DNA of 64,000 nucleotides from the NCBI RefSeq assembly GCF_029227915.1, contig NC_079886.1, positions 15,104,501 to 15,168,500 of the forward strand, written 5' to 3'. The stretch comes from Hydractinia symbiolongicarpus (Eukaryota > Cnidaria > Hydrozoa > Anthoathecata > Hydractiniidae). The notes below the pieces were generated by a model, which saw nothing but the letters and a program-made list of their open reading frames with translations, ran no database searches and was not told the DNA's origin. How positions within the stretch are numbered: the first letter of the stretch is position 1; each line of letters opens with the position of its first letter. Shown one piece after another: positions 35,754-44,563 of the stretch. The position numbers were made by a program, and so were the translations under genes.

Positions 35754-36374
35754 CTATGAGCAAATGCATAGTAATTCCAACGAACGAAACGTTCTTATCG
35801 TGGTGATGCTTATCCGTGAGCATAAACTCCAGCCTGTCTGTTGAACCTTTAAGAGGGAGGTATACTGGGTTATCGAAACTCCATGTAAGCATGTCTCCCC
35901 ATGCGTTTATCTCTTTGGTAGGAAGCATGGCAAAAATCTTCGTTTTTATCCGTTAAGCAGGCAGTCATCCTCATCTAATTGAGGGCAAACGAGTCGTAAC
36001 CTATGGTATACGTCAGTCTTGTAGAATGAATCGTAGTCACCCTTCATATAGTATTTTTTACTGGGATCGTAGGGTAGACCCAAGAGCTCTTGCATATGTC
36101 GATGGATCACCACTGTTTACCCTTCATTGACACGGAGCCTGCAGAGTCCATTTTTCAGGACAAACAGCTTAATCTTGTCCTCTACCTGACTGTTGACGAT
36201 ACTCGCTAAATCCTCGATCTTGTACAATCCATTCATTATTTCAATTCGAGTAACTCTTTGATTAGGCCCTACCTTACGGATGGTAAACTCCCTGTCACTG
36301 AAGAGGTTCAGCCACGTAGGGTAGTCCTCAAATATCGTAGGTTTCTCTATATCTGTGACATACAGCTGTCTCAT
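35754..36374 (-). pseudogene. Minor capsid/penton-like candidate, broken
   Basis: The reading frame starts at ATG 36374 (RQLYVTDIEKPTIFEDYPTW). It meets TAA at 36117-36119, continues in frame through MQELLGLPYDPSKKYY and LRLVCPQLDEDD, then changes frame near 35955 before WGDMLTWSFDNPVYLPL, ending at TAA 35754-35756. The V-C-P-Q-L...WGDM...NP-LPL organisation is familiar from a conserved capsid-side protein of these elements. It ends six bases before the next gene's ATG. Assignment as minor capsid protein is inferred from position and conservation, not from a visible fold. Confidence 0.5.
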
Positions 36375-36510
36375 GTTTCTTTAAAGAAACATAAGCATAT
36401 ACTCGTATAACCCAAAGGCAAAGTACAAGTCCAACAGAGGTTAGTGGCCTCTCGGTGTAACTAACTTGGAGCATCAGGACCTCTACGTGTCTACGACTTA
36501 GCACATTTCC

Positions 36511-37512
36511 GTGGCCTTCCCACAGTTCACCAAGTACCCCATCAAAGTTCCCACAAACCTGTTGAACGATCCTGTGAGTGTAAATTGGGAGGGGAAAGCC
36601 TTGGACTATTGGAACATCCAGGTGAATTTCGCTTGTCATTGCGCGACAACGGCGTTGGGTATCTCTGCCAAGCACATGAGTGGCTCTGTACTCCTCGTTC
36701 AATCCATTTTCAGGTTCCACGTGTACTACCACATAAGACGTATTCTCGCGAGAATGAAGGTACCTATGCCCTACGAAAGAGGCTTTTCCCAGTACGAGAA
36801 CCCCTACTCCACCTCGGGGTATGCGCAAATATGTTGTGAGTACGGCGCGGACCCCAACGCTTTTTACAAGTTCAAAGCCCTGGTGTCATCGTTGACAAAT
36901 GGTAGATGGTGGCCACAGGTTGATGGGGATTGGGCCAAGTTTATAATCCCCACTAGCCAGGGTCTGACATCGGAGGGCCTGATGAATCTTAGCGAGAGTA
37001 TTCGCGTTTACATGATCTTGCTACTAGGATCCCAAGCGAGTGCCAAGGCCTCAATCCTAGGCTCTAACGCCGATAACTTCACGACTAGACAGATCCTCCT
37101 GCAGAAATTCGAGGCCATGGTTCAACGTGAGGAAAACGTAGGTCAAGACATCACCGAGTTTCAAAAGATGCTCCAGTATGCACGGACTCCAGTAAACTTC
37201 GCCGTGATGTCCAGCGTGTACATGCTCCCCTCATGGACCTCCGCATTGGAAAGATTGTGGGGTATAACAACAACGTTCTAATCGCGCCCTCTAACATAGG
37301 TATAGGTGTGGAGCTAGATCTGAACACCAAAGCCATGGCCCATGCTGTCAAGCATGAGACAGCCTTCACCACACTTTCTAGACAGACTATCAAGTCGAAT
37401 AAAACCACGCCTCATCCTGACACCAAGGAAGCCCACAGGCAGCACGAGGATACCAAGGCCACCGTAATAACGGTGGGAGTAGGGCTCATCCTCGCATTCA
37501 TTCATACTAGAA
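36511..37512 (+). pseudogene. Conserved Polinton structural-type protein, frameshifted
   Basis: The first frame (36511-37281) starts at GTG, probably a mutated ATG, with FPQFTKYPIKVPTNLLNDPV, then EGKALDYWNIQ, YRFHVYYH-like FHVYYHIRRIL, and SQASAKASILGSN. Near 37225 the coding changes frame and continues with LRIGKIVGYNNNVLIAP and, at the end, a hydrophobic helix (ATVITVGVGLILAF). Total about 330 residues. I know this protein from cnidarian Polintons as conserved but uncharacterised. The single C-terminal membrane segment suggests a virion membrane or entry-related component. It converges on the minus-strand gene ending at 37515. Confidence 0.5.
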
Positions 37513-37514
37513 TC

Positions 37515-38794
37515 TCAGTGCGATTTACCCATACTCCTCCTATTACCTACATACGCAACAACAATACCCACAGCAGCAGCCAAGGCCATGTACAAGTGCT
37601 TTGCAGCGAACTCAACAACTCTCGCTGCCACTCTGAAAAAGAACGACACCACGCTGCCAATGATCCCTGGTAAGGCTGAGCAAGCCTTACCTGCTAGGTA
37701 CTTCAAAAATCTCCCGAGTTTTGCTGTTTTTGAACGAAACCCTTGCCACCAGTACTTCCTCCAGTTGCAGCAGCTCCTCCGCCACGTTCCACAGCGAGTA
37801 CGATGGTGGATATTAGCAGACCGATAGCCGAGACGATACTCGCTATCGTCAAGCTTTGTTCCTTGAATAGAATCTTGAGCTTTTCCACGAATGACGTATC
37901 ATCCCCCGCGATTTTCATCAGAGTGTCTTTAATGTGCTTTAGTTGGCTCTGGGTATCTGAGGAAAGTAAACCGTGCGCTTTTCGTGCTTCTTCCTTCTTA
38001 TCCTTTAGTTGTTCTAGCTCTTTCCTCGCCTTCGCGATGTCCTCGTTCCAGATAGCTAGTTGTTACTCAGATGCTCCAGGCGTGGCTTTATTACTCTCGA
38101 GATGTTTCACCTTAGCCTCTGCTTTGTCTATTTCGCTATCGTAAAATATTATCTTACCCTTCAGCTGCTTCAGGTTACCTCGCAACGTTTGAAGCTCGAG
38201 GTTGAGCCCTCTTCTTTCACGTTCCGTGAAGCTTCCATCCCCGCCAAAGAAAGTATCTTCGATCAGGCTCTCCCTCTCATCTAGAACATCTCCGAGCAGT
38301 GGCAGAATCTCGATGTCATCAGCCCTTTCCTCAATATGATTCAATTGGTTCATAAGTTTCTGGGCCGCTGCTTTACTACCCTTGTGTGGTGTGGTATAGT
38401 CGGTAAAAACCATGGCTTGCAAACGACTCGACCCAAACCTCCGTTGTATCTCGGCAACACTCCTCAGTTCAGCATTCCTATTTGCGAGATCTACATTATC
38501 GTAAAGAAGCTGGTTCCCTTTGACCTCAAACTCGTTGTAGTATCTAGCGCTAGGCTGCCCCAGCTCCTCAAAATGCTGGTAAAGGCTATCAACCTTCGAC
38601 CTCAGTAGTTCCCCCCTTGCCGTGAGAGTCGTGGTGTCAGTGAGGCCACCTCGTGAAGGTGTTGCGGGCGTGGTGGTAGACCCGGAAATATCCTCAGGTC
38701 GAAGGATCTCACTCTTGCTACTAAACTCCTCAGGCTCGTCTGAAATGTCTTCCTCTGGCGTAAAGTCTCCTTCGTATATTGGATTAATCGTCAT
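37515..38794 (-). pseudogene. Coiled-coil protein with C-terminal membrane segments, broken
   Basis: Starts at ATG 38794, overlapping TAAATG. The frame runs to TAA at 38063-38065, continues in the same frame (WNEDIAKARKELEQLKDKKE) to about 37705, then shifts by one base and ends at TGA 37515-37517. Parts: acidic, Ser/Thr-rich N-terminus; extended helical core (RSKVDSLYQHFEELGQPSAR, LQTLRGNLKQLKGKI); then FKEQSLTIASIVSAIGLLIS, a Gly-rich linker, and ALPGIIGSVVSFFFR plus LYMALAAAVGIVVAYV near the C-terminus. Three hydrophobic segments suggest a membrane-anchored virion protein. Divergent from the capsid gene at 38824. Confidence 0.55.
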
Positions 38795-38797
38795 TTA
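38792..38797 (-). promoter_or_regulatory. TAAATG start motif, coiled-coil membrane gene
   Basis: The minus strand reads gaaTAAATGACG at the start codon. Confidence 0.6.
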
Positions 38798-38820
38798 TTC
38801 AACCCTCTACAACCTATTAA

Positions 38821-38826
38821 TAAATG
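38821..38826 (+). promoter_or_regulatory. TAAATG start motif, major capsid gene
   Basis: taaTAAATGTACGG; forms a divergent pair with the motif at 38792-38797. Confidence 0.6.
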
Positions 38827-39940
38827 TACGGAACTAAGCTAGATCCTCACAAAGAATTAAAAACGATGCTGGCCATGAAAGGCAAGAAGCAGCGTGTTAA
38901 AGTCTCGCATAACCCCAGTACGATTAACCAAAACGAAGACTTGTAAATCGACGTCCCCAATTTGGGTAAAGATGATGTAATTTTCCCGGGCTCTCTTAAA
39001 CTCCTCTTTGACTTAGAGCTTACTGCTACCAACACCAAACGCACGATCGTCAGCAACATCGGCAAGGCCCTGGTTTAAAACCTTCGCATAAGCCTGAACG
39101 GTCACGAAGTGCAAAACATTTCGGACTACAACACCCTGGCAGTGCATCAGGATCTATGGATCCCAAAGCTTGACCAAGAGAACAATCTAATTCTAGAAGG
39201 TATCAATCCCAATGATGGTACCATCAGAGCGCTACAGGTAATTTGCATCCTATGACCAAGTCATCAAAGATGCTGGTACGGCTGCTGCTGGAAGCACGGC
39301 AGCTAAGCCCGCTGATGGCGCTTAAAAAATTACCAACATCTGCTTCGAGTTTGACAAGGTTACCAATGAGGGTCTCGCAAGCGCTATGATGTCTCGATAC
39401 AGCCGTCTCGCCCTACTCCATGAGCGTGTACTGCGCAGCAAGGTTATAACGACGAAAAAGGCTGATACCAGCTATAATCTCCAGATCGACACTCCTGCCA
39501 AGAGTTTGAAAGGCGTCTTACTACTATTCGTAGACCCCTGGAAAGTGAAATCTTATGCTGGCGCTAACGAGGTCTTCTACAACCCCAAGATCGAGAAAAT
39601 CGCAGTCACGGTAGAAGGTGAACCTAACGAACTCTACTCGCATGCTATGCTCCCGAAAGATCATATCGAGCAAATTGTTGATCTCTTTGGTAGCCACGAC
39701 TCGGAGGTGACGATTGGGCAGTTCATGACTGAGCGTTACGCCCTGTTCATCGACTTCCGCAGTAGACCAGATCACAGTCTCCATGGTTCTGGCAGACCCT
39801 TGCAAAGGCTTAGCGATAGGATCATCTTACATATGACCAAGAAGGCGGATGGAACTGGAGATATCAAGTGCTACGTCTATCTATTCCAAGATGCGCAGCT
39901 GAACATCACAGGCGGGCGGTTTCATAGCGTAGAAAATTAA
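38824..39940 (+). pseudogene. Polinton major capsid protein (double jelly-roll type), broken
   Basis: ATG at 38824 within taaTAAATG. Recognisable blocks: NPSTINQNEDL, VPNLGKDDVIFPGSLKLLF, then SLNGHEVQNI; after a frame change near 39235, FEFDKVTNEGLAS, SRYSRLALLHERVLRSK, FYNPKIEKIAVTVEG, YALFIDFRSRPDHSLHGSGR and DAQLNITGGRF. These are the conserved blocks of the cnidarian Polinton capsid protein as I know it. Lesions: TAA at 38944-38946, TAA at 39076-39078, a frame change, TAA at 39323-39325, and an apparent deletion of roughly a hundred residues near 39230 compared with relatives. It cannot give a full-length capsid subunit. The last 184 codons are uninterrupted. Confidence 0.75.
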
Positions 39941-39951
39941 AATAAATATAC

Positions 39952-40344
39952 ATGGCAACTATTGATGTACTCGTGGCAGGTGCAGCGATTAACGCGTTGG
40001 CATTTAGTGGTTCTAATTTCCTATTTTCAGAACTGTCGGGGCATGGCGACGAAGAACGTAAGAGGCACAATAAAGCAATCGAACAACTCCAAGCTGCTCA
40101 AGAACAGTGGGTAAGTGACAGACAGAGTAATATTGATTGGTACAATCAGCAACGAGAGCTTTAGCGCCCAGCTGGCGAAAGTTTGAAAGAGCTTGATGAG
40201 GGTATGAGAGACTATTACATCGCGACGATCGAGAAGGCCCCTAAATTATCCGACTTCTACACACCCAGCAAACAACAACAAGACGGTGAGCTGACGTTCA
40301 TCGTAGGGTCCTTGGCTCTGCTGGGTTTCACGGTGTACAAGTAA
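39952..40344 (+). pseudogene. Small two-segment membrane protein, one stop
   Basis: A 130-codon frame starts 12 bases after the capsid gene, after aaaataaatatac. The N-terminus (IDVLVAGAAINALAFSGSNF) is hydrophobic; a coiled-coil middle (HNKAIEQLQAAQEQWVSDRQ) meets TAG at 40162-40164; the C-terminus (FIVGSLALLGFTVYK) is hydrophobic again. Plausibly a minor virion protein. A perfect hairpin follows 14 bases after the stop. Confidence 0.5.
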
Positions 40345-40357
40345 ATGTAAGGAATGT

Positions 40358-40382
40358 TTTTGACATCTAATAAATGTCAAAA
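40358..40382 (+). terminator. Perfect 9-bp hairpin after the 39952-40344 gene
   Basis: ttttgacat, loop of 7, atgtcaaaa. Overlaps the integrase start codon. Confidence 0.6.
40371..40376 (+). promoter_or_regulatory. TAAATG start motif, integrase gene
   Basis: ctaaTAAATGTC; lies within the hairpin that follows the previous gene. Confidence 0.6.
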
Positions 40383-41352
40383 GCACATATCCTCACAGAA
40401 GAAGCAGAAAAGCTAAGTCAAATCTATTATCAACCCGAACATCTCTGGACTGGACGCAAAGCCATTGAACTACTCTCTGAGCAGAGTGGTCTCTCTAAGA
40501 AGCGTGTTACTCACTGGTTGACTCGGCAACTTGCTTGGCTCAGACATATTGGAGGGTCCAAGCGTATCAATTACCCTCATTTCACAATTATGTGAATGCA
40601 CCAATTTGGCTTGCTATGCCCCATGACAAAGTCGATGGAAACACCTATAAATACATCCTCACAGGCATTGACGTGGCATCACGGTATAAGGTTGCTAGAC
40701 CACTGAGAACGAAAAAGGCTGTCGCTGACATGCTCAAGGATATTAACAAGGCCGGACCTCTCCGTTATCCGAAGACCTTTCAGTGCGATAATGGTTCAGA
40801 GTTCAAGTCAGACGCGAGCAAGCTGCTAGAAAGTAAAGGTGTCGAGATCAAGAGGGCAACTACCAAGTATCACCACACTTTCACGGCGTTCGTGAAATCG
40901 TATAACAAGGTGCTCGCCGGGAAGCTGTTCAGGCCTTAAGATGCCCAAGAGCTTGCCTCTGACGAAACTAGTACCACATGGGTTAAACACTTGTACACTA
41001 TCGTGAAAAGTTTGAACAACACCAAGACCCCCATGATTGGTATGAAACCTTCGAAAGCGATCAAACTTCAGGAGGTGCCGCTTGCGAAAAGCGAAGGCCA
41101 TCCTGAAGAAAAGCCTCTACCTGATGACGGCCTATACTTGTACTGCAGCCCGGAGAAGAGCATGGTGATGCTAAAAGACGTGCAACGGACGCTTGGTGGA
41201 GAAAAAAGACGTATAGACTGGACCGTACTGTGACAGGTACCCGTCTCCTCTAATATTTGGCAGATGGGCTTGATCGAAGCTTTGTGGCGGAGGAGTTGAT
41301 TTTAGTACCCGAGGGTGTTAAAGTACCTCCCGAGCATGTAAAAGAATGGTAA
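40374..41352 (+). pseudogene. Retrovirus-like (Polinton) integrase, frameshifted, catalytic Glu replaced
   Basis: ATG at 40374 inside TAATAAATG. The N-terminal helical part has YYQPEHLWTGRKAIELL and KKRVTHWL. The frame changes near 40545 into the DDE core: D1 in TGIDVASRY (40670-40672) and D2 in CDNGSEFKS (40787-40789). The third position, 35 residues after D2, is AAA (Lys) at 40895-40897 in AFVKSYNK where relatives have Glu. TAA at 40937-40939 interrupts; the same frame then goes on with MIGMKPSKAIKL to TGA near 41231. A last frame change leads to FVAEELILVPE at the C-terminus (chromodomain-like region), ending at 41352. Integrase would join the element to host DNA; this copy is inactive on several counts. 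Confidence 0.8.
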
Positions 41353-41380
41353 ATTTCTCAATTCGGATGGCCATTTCACT

Positions 41381-41403
41381 GGTTCCCCCACAGCGGGGGA
41401 ACC
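41381..41403 (+). terminator. Perfect 9-bp GC-rich hairpin after the integrase gene
   Basis: ggttccccc, loop acagc, gggggaacc, 28 bases past the integrase stop. Confidence 0.7.
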
Positions 41404-41444
41404 GCTCAGTTGCCTGCTCTTGCAAGGCGAACTTGTAAGCGTAT

Positions 41445-41471
41445 TTAATGTGAACCTGTTGTTCACATTAA
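41445..41471 (-). terminator. Perfect 11-bp hairpin 3' of the 41514-42065 gene
   Basis: ttaatgtgaac, loop ctgtt, gttcacattaa. The two convergent genes at this junction each have their own hairpin. Confidence 0.7.
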
Positions 41472-41513
41472 TGCCTCCATATACAAAAAAATGTTCCGTA
41501 TCCCTGGAGGAGG

Positions 41514-42065
41514 TTAAGGCTTAGTAAGGAGTATTTCCAAGAGTACCTCTGAAGGTTTATCCTCCAAATCTTTACTCGGATTCATTAAATATAGTAAAGG
41601 GGTCTCGGTATAGAACGGATACCCATAGACGATACCGCAAATAACATCAGGTTCGATATCAATGTCGATGTCAAGAGGAAATTTGAGTATATCGCTTATG
41701 TTTGTCAGATCCGCCAGATCCAAGAGCTGTAATTCCGGTTCCTTGATAATCTCGTAACATAGCACACCCCGCGTGTTCACGTTATTGGAGACGATATGCA
41801 GACCCCGATCTTCAATATCGACTTTGAGCACTTCATCTTCGAGATCCTCATCTATATATTCCGTCGGGATTGTCGCCCATGGTTTTTCGCCCGAGGCTAC
41901 TCTGTCTAAAAGCTCGTCATCATCCGGATATACAAAACCTTCATAGTACTCCCCATTTCTAAATCTAAAATTCTCCAGGCAAGTAGAGCAATAACCGGTA
42001 GTAGATCCTACCTCGATGCAGCATCTCAGCACAGGTAAAGTTTCTAAGTTGCAAGCTCTGTACAT
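41514..42065 (-). CDS. Acidic protein with N-terminal zinc-type cysteines, unknown
   Basis: 183 codons without interruption, one of the few intact frames of the provirus. The N-terminus has CC, then GYCSTCLENFRFRNGEYY, a possible treble-clef or ribbon half. The rest is strongly acidic and Leu/Ile-rich (PDDDELLDR, EYIDEDLEDEVLKVDIED, DIDIDIEPDVICGIVYGYPF). No family recognised. An upstream ATG at about 42075 in gaaaaATGG is in another frame, so the start could have been altered by a small indel. A perfect hairpin lies 3' of the stop. Confidence 0.6.
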   Translation of the reverse strand: MYRACNLETLPVLRCCIEVGSTTGYCSTCLENFRFRNGEYYEGFVYPDDDELLDRVASGEKPWATIPTEYIDEDLEDEVLKVDIEDRGLHIVSNNVNTRGVLCYEIIKEPELQLLDLADLTNISDILKFPLDIDIDIEPDVICGIVYGYPFYTETPLLYLMNPSKDLEDKPSEVLLEILLTKP

Positions 42066-42142
42066 AGGCCTCCATTTTTCTTTGACATTTAACTACCTTT
42101 TAACATACAGCCGAAGTGGTCAAGCAGCGTCTATCAGGTGTG

Positions 42143-42175
42143 TTTTTTTGTGGCTTTTGTATAACCACAAAAAAA
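42143..42175 (-). terminator. Perfect 11-bp hairpin 3' of the KilA-N-like gene
   Basis: tttttttgtgg, 11-nt loop, ccacaaaaaaa, about 10 bases beyond the minus-strand stop at 42185. Confidence 0.65.
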
Positions 42176-42184
42176 TGTGCGCGC

Positions 42185-42978
42185 CTACTCCATATCGATG
42201 TCAAACATTCCCTCGAACAGCTCACGCGTATCATCGTCAGGCAAGCTGAAATGGTTTCGGAGAAAATTTTCTCATACTCATTTCAGGATACATGACCCTT
42301 ACCGTGCCAATCCTATCTCTAAGCACTCTGCGCTGACAACGTATCATGTAGTGGCGATGTTTAATTTTTTTCCACGCTCATTAGAATCGTTCTTGTCAAC
42401 CACCTGGAGTATCGTATCGTAGGGGTAGCGGTGCGGGACATGTCTTTCTCGTAGCTCACCAATTTCTTCCTCCCTCTCCTGGAGGTCGTCCTCTAGGTTG
42501 GCGATTGCCACGTCCCTTTGCTCGAGGTTGTCCTCCAACACTACAAGCTGACGATCCTTATCCTCGAGGTCATCTTCAAGGATTGCCAGAGCTTGACGCT
42601 GCTCTTCGATGGCCACGTCCTTTTCTTTGATTAGCTTGCGCTGCTCCCTGACCTCATCCTGCAATTTTTCAACACCCTTTTTCGCTAGCCACCCCATAAG
42701 CTCGACGGCTTAGGGCTTTCTAGAACGACGCACGATATCCAAAGCACCGTCCAATGTTACGAAAGAATCATGAGGATTTTTCGCCTTGCCAAGGGTGTCA
42801 TTACTAATTACACCTACTTCATGACGTGAAATGGTCGGGATATCTCGATACAACTCTCCAATTTTCCCAATACCTAAGAATCTTACAATGTCATCACGTT
42901 TACTTGTTTTGAGTGCTCATCAAATAAGCTCTTGATGGCTCCCGCGGGCACGGTATTAAACAGGGTAATTTGAGACAT
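42185..42978 (-). pseudogene. KilA-N/MSV199-like N-domain plus long coiled coil, broken
   Basis: ATG at 42978 (SQITLFNTVPAGAIKSLFDE). After a frameshift near 42890 come VRFLGIGKIGELYRDIPTIS and NPHDSFVTLDGALDIVRRSR, then TAA at about 42710. The same frame continues with ELMGWLAKKGVEKLQDEV, a coiled coil of about 60 residues (heptad-like LEDDLEDKDRQLVVLEDNLE), RYPYDTILQVV, and after another shift HYMIRCQRRVL and MYPEM. The final piece RELFEGMFDIDME is in a further frame. This N-domain / coil / RCQRR...YPEM architecture matches BRO/MSV199-type DNA-binding proteins of insect and giant viruses as I know them. Function: probably DNA binding; regulation is inferred. Confidence 0.5.
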
Positions 42979-43052
42979 TTTTCTTGTAACCTTGGAGCTC
43001 AACGAGCATCATCGTCAGGCGGACTCAGCCTCAGGTCTGCCACACCTCAGGA

Positions 43053-43075
43053 GGAAGCAATAAAGGCCGGCTTCC
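43053..43075 (-). terminator. 6-bp hairpin 3' of the 43077 frame
   Basis: ggaagc ... gcttcc directly after the stop; weaker than the others. Confidence 0.35.
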
Positions 43076-43098
43076 GTTAGTAAAACTGTATGTGGCTG

Positions 43099-43295
43099 GG
43101 TGTGGACAGATCTGTCCACACCTTGGAGATCAGTAATAGAGGTATACTCAGATCTGAGTACACCCCCGAGATCAGTAATAACGTGTCTTGATGAAGCAGG
43201 TCAATATTGACCTGCTTATGCAGAGCATTTTTAACATCTTTAAACCGTATCTGGCTGTGGGTACGCATCTAAGTACCTCTTGGAGATCAGTAATA
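43099..43295. repeat. Array of 24-bp palindromes alternating with a constant 16-mer
   Basis: Palindromes: 43099-43122 (half-site ggtgtggacaga, perfect), 43141-43164 (ggtatactcaga, one mismatch), 43194-43217 (aagcaggtcaat, perfect), and a degenerate fourth at about 43256-43279. The block (ttg/ccc)gagatcagtaata follows palindromes 1, 2 and 4 directly (43123-43138, 43165-43180, 43280-43295). All palindromes are 24 bp but differ in sequence. Confidence 0.8.
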
Positions 43296-43365
43296 GCGTC
43301 ACCAAGCCGCATTTTGTACTTCCCGATATCATAAGGATTTTTCCCTCCTACTAGCATACCAGACC

Positions 43366-43388
43366 GGGTGGTCTTACTACGACCACCC
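43366..43388 (-). terminator. Perfect 8-bp hairpin 3' of the small coiled-coil/TM gene
   Basis: gggtggtc, loop ttactac, gaccaccc, about 22 bases past the minus-strand stop at 43410. Confidence 0.6.
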
Positions 43389-43409
43389 ACTTCATGACGT
43401 GAAATGGTC

Positions 43410-43584
43410 CTAATATTTCATCATATAGTGGATCATACCAATAGCCAGCGACAAGATGCAGGCGATTAAAGTGACCCGGTCATTGTCTTTATCACTCTGC
43501 CACATCTTATACTGCAACTGATTATACCTCACTTCCAAGTTCTCGATTTTTTCCTCCAACCTCCTCTCGTGATTTTTCGATACA
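43410..43584 (-). CDS. Small coiled-coil protein with one membrane helix
   Basis: The minus-strand frame holds NHERRLEEKIENLEVRYNQL followed by VTLIACILSLAIGMIHYMM and a stop: a short amphipathic coil and one C-terminal hydrophobic helix (tail-anchored layout). No ATG is present at the 5' end of this open frame, so the start codon has probably been lost; a TAAATAATT stretch upstream is reminiscent of the element's start motif. Not recognised as a named family. Confidence 0.4.
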
Positions 43585-43628
43585 AGTCAATTATTTAATT
43601 GAAAGTCAAGGCAAAAATGCTCCAAATT

Positions 43629-43655
43629 TCAGTTGTACCCGCCGAGTACAACTGA
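43629..43655 (-). terminator. Perfect 10-bp hairpin 3' of the ATPase gene
   Basis: tcagttgtac, loop ccgccga, gtacaactga, 8 bases past the minus-strand stop at 43664. Confidence 0.7.
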
Positions 43656-43663
43656 CGTCCGCG

Positions 43664-44263
43664 TCACTCCAAAATTTTCCAGGTCCGAGGATGCTCCAAT
43701 CTCACAAACAAGCACGCATGTTTCGACTTCCTGAGCCGAGTCTTGATGCTCTCCCAATCCGAGATCATGTTGGTTTCCTCATCCACCAGCGTCATATCTG
43801 ACCTCTCTTGGGGATACCACATAAACAGCTGCTTCTTCTCCCGACGGAGATTTTTAGGCAAGGCCGTATAACTCTGCGGTAATAACCACAAACTGTGTCC
43901 TCGATGCCTCCCCGAGACAGCGAGCTCGAGCAGGGGTTGACGCTTCTTGTCGAGACTTTCATCGCTTATCAAGTCATCAATGATGAAGAGCGTCTCTTCT
44001 CCCGCTAGCAGCTTTGATAGTTGCTCGATCCAGTAAAAGAGTTGATCACCCAGCTCTATAAGGAGCATGTAGTCATCTTGCCACAGAGTGGGTCTATCGA
44101 GATAGGTCCTATTTCACCGAATCGTGGGGCAAAGTATAGCTATATTGTTGAAATAGTACCTGTATTCATTATCAAGGAGATCCAGGACCCTCTGCGTTTT
44201 CCCGCAGCTTGTAGGTCCTGTGAAGATTGCGGTATGCGGGTCTTTTACAATATTTAGAGTCAT
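43664..44263 (-). pseudogene. FtsK/HerA-type packaging ATPase (A32-like), one stop
   Basis: ATG at 44263 inside aaaTAAATG. Walker A FTGPTSCGKTQ lies near 44195-44225, about 16 residues from the start. TGA at 44114-44116 interrupts the frame; it then continues to TAA at 43664. Walker B is LFIIDDLISDE near 43980, and a LWLLPQSYTALPKNLRR block near 43860 fits the sensor/arginine region of the viral packaging ATPases. Total 199 codons, within the usual range for Polinton ATPases. It would drive genome packaging into capsids. The single nonsense codon is the only obvious defect. Confidence 0.75.
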
Positions 44264-44266
44264 TTA
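44261..44266 (-). promoter_or_regulatory. TAAATG start motif, ATPase gene
   Basis: The minus strand reads aaaTAAATGACTC at the start codon. Confidence 0.6.
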
Positions 44267-44267
44267 T

Positions 44268-44294
44268 TTGTGTTTGGCAGAGTGGCAAACACAA
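44268..44294 (-). terminator. Perfect 9-bp hairpin between the 44308 gene and the ATPase
   Basis: ttgtgtttg, 9-nt loop, caaacacaa. It lies 3' of the gene ending at 44308 and 5' of the ATPase start. Confidence 0.65.
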
Positions 44295-44307
44295 ACCTTC
44301 TAGGTAC

Positions 44308-44556
44308 TTACTTAGGTTTTGGCACGATGGAGACGGGTATCCCCTTGCTTACAGCCATCTCACAACTTCCACGCCAGGCTGTTAAGTACACCACCATCTT
44401 CATTACATCGCTGGTATCTAGCTTGGTGCTGGGGCTCGTTATTCCGAGGAATCTCTTGCCAACCATGGCATATGCAAAGGTAAATCCCAGGTCAACGACA
44501 GTTTCATGGAGCATGTCGATGATTTCTTTCTCTTTGAGGGTCATATTAGAACTCAT
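44308..44556 (-). CDS. Small membrane-type Polinton protein, intact
   Basis: 82 codons from the ATG at 44556 (SSNMTLKEKEIIDMLHETVV), preceded by tataaac. Two moderately hydrophobic segments (VVDLGFTFAYAMVGKRFLG and MKMVVYLTAWRGSCEMAV). This layout (hydrophobic helix, G-R-x-L-G turn, second helix, short tail with P) is familiar from a conserved small protein of cnidarian Polintons. Role unknown, likely virion or membrane. A longer open frame extends upstream but lacks the family look. Confidence 0.5.
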   Translation of the reverse strand: MSSNMTLKEKEIIDMLHETVVDLGFTFAYAMVGKRFLGITSPSTKLDTSDVMKMVVYLTAWRGSCEMAVSKGIPVSIVPKPK

Positions 44557-44563
44557 GTTTATA

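Larger units (their letters stand above)
43077..43390 (-). pseudogene. Second KilA-N-like gene remnant containing a palindrome array
   Basis: The upper edge repeats the neighbour gene: cttcatgacgtgaaatggtc occurs at about 42818 and again at 43391, and KNPYDIGKYKMRLGDAI corresponds to the NPHD block. A diverged duplicate is therefore likely. Downstream the frame has RFKDVKNALHKQVNIDLLHQ and repeats of I-T-D-L. Stops and phase changes prevent one clear protein. Three 24-bp palindromes lie inside. Confidence 0.4.

Noticed and set aside
36328-36828. 166-codon minus-strand frame in the provirus
   Set aside because: Overlaps antisense to the recognised plus-strand structural gene and lacks its own motifs.
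43099-43295. CRISPR array reading of the palindrome array
   Set aside because: Repeats are too few and short, the variable parts are palindromes and not unique spacers, no Cas genes exist, and the DNA is animal.
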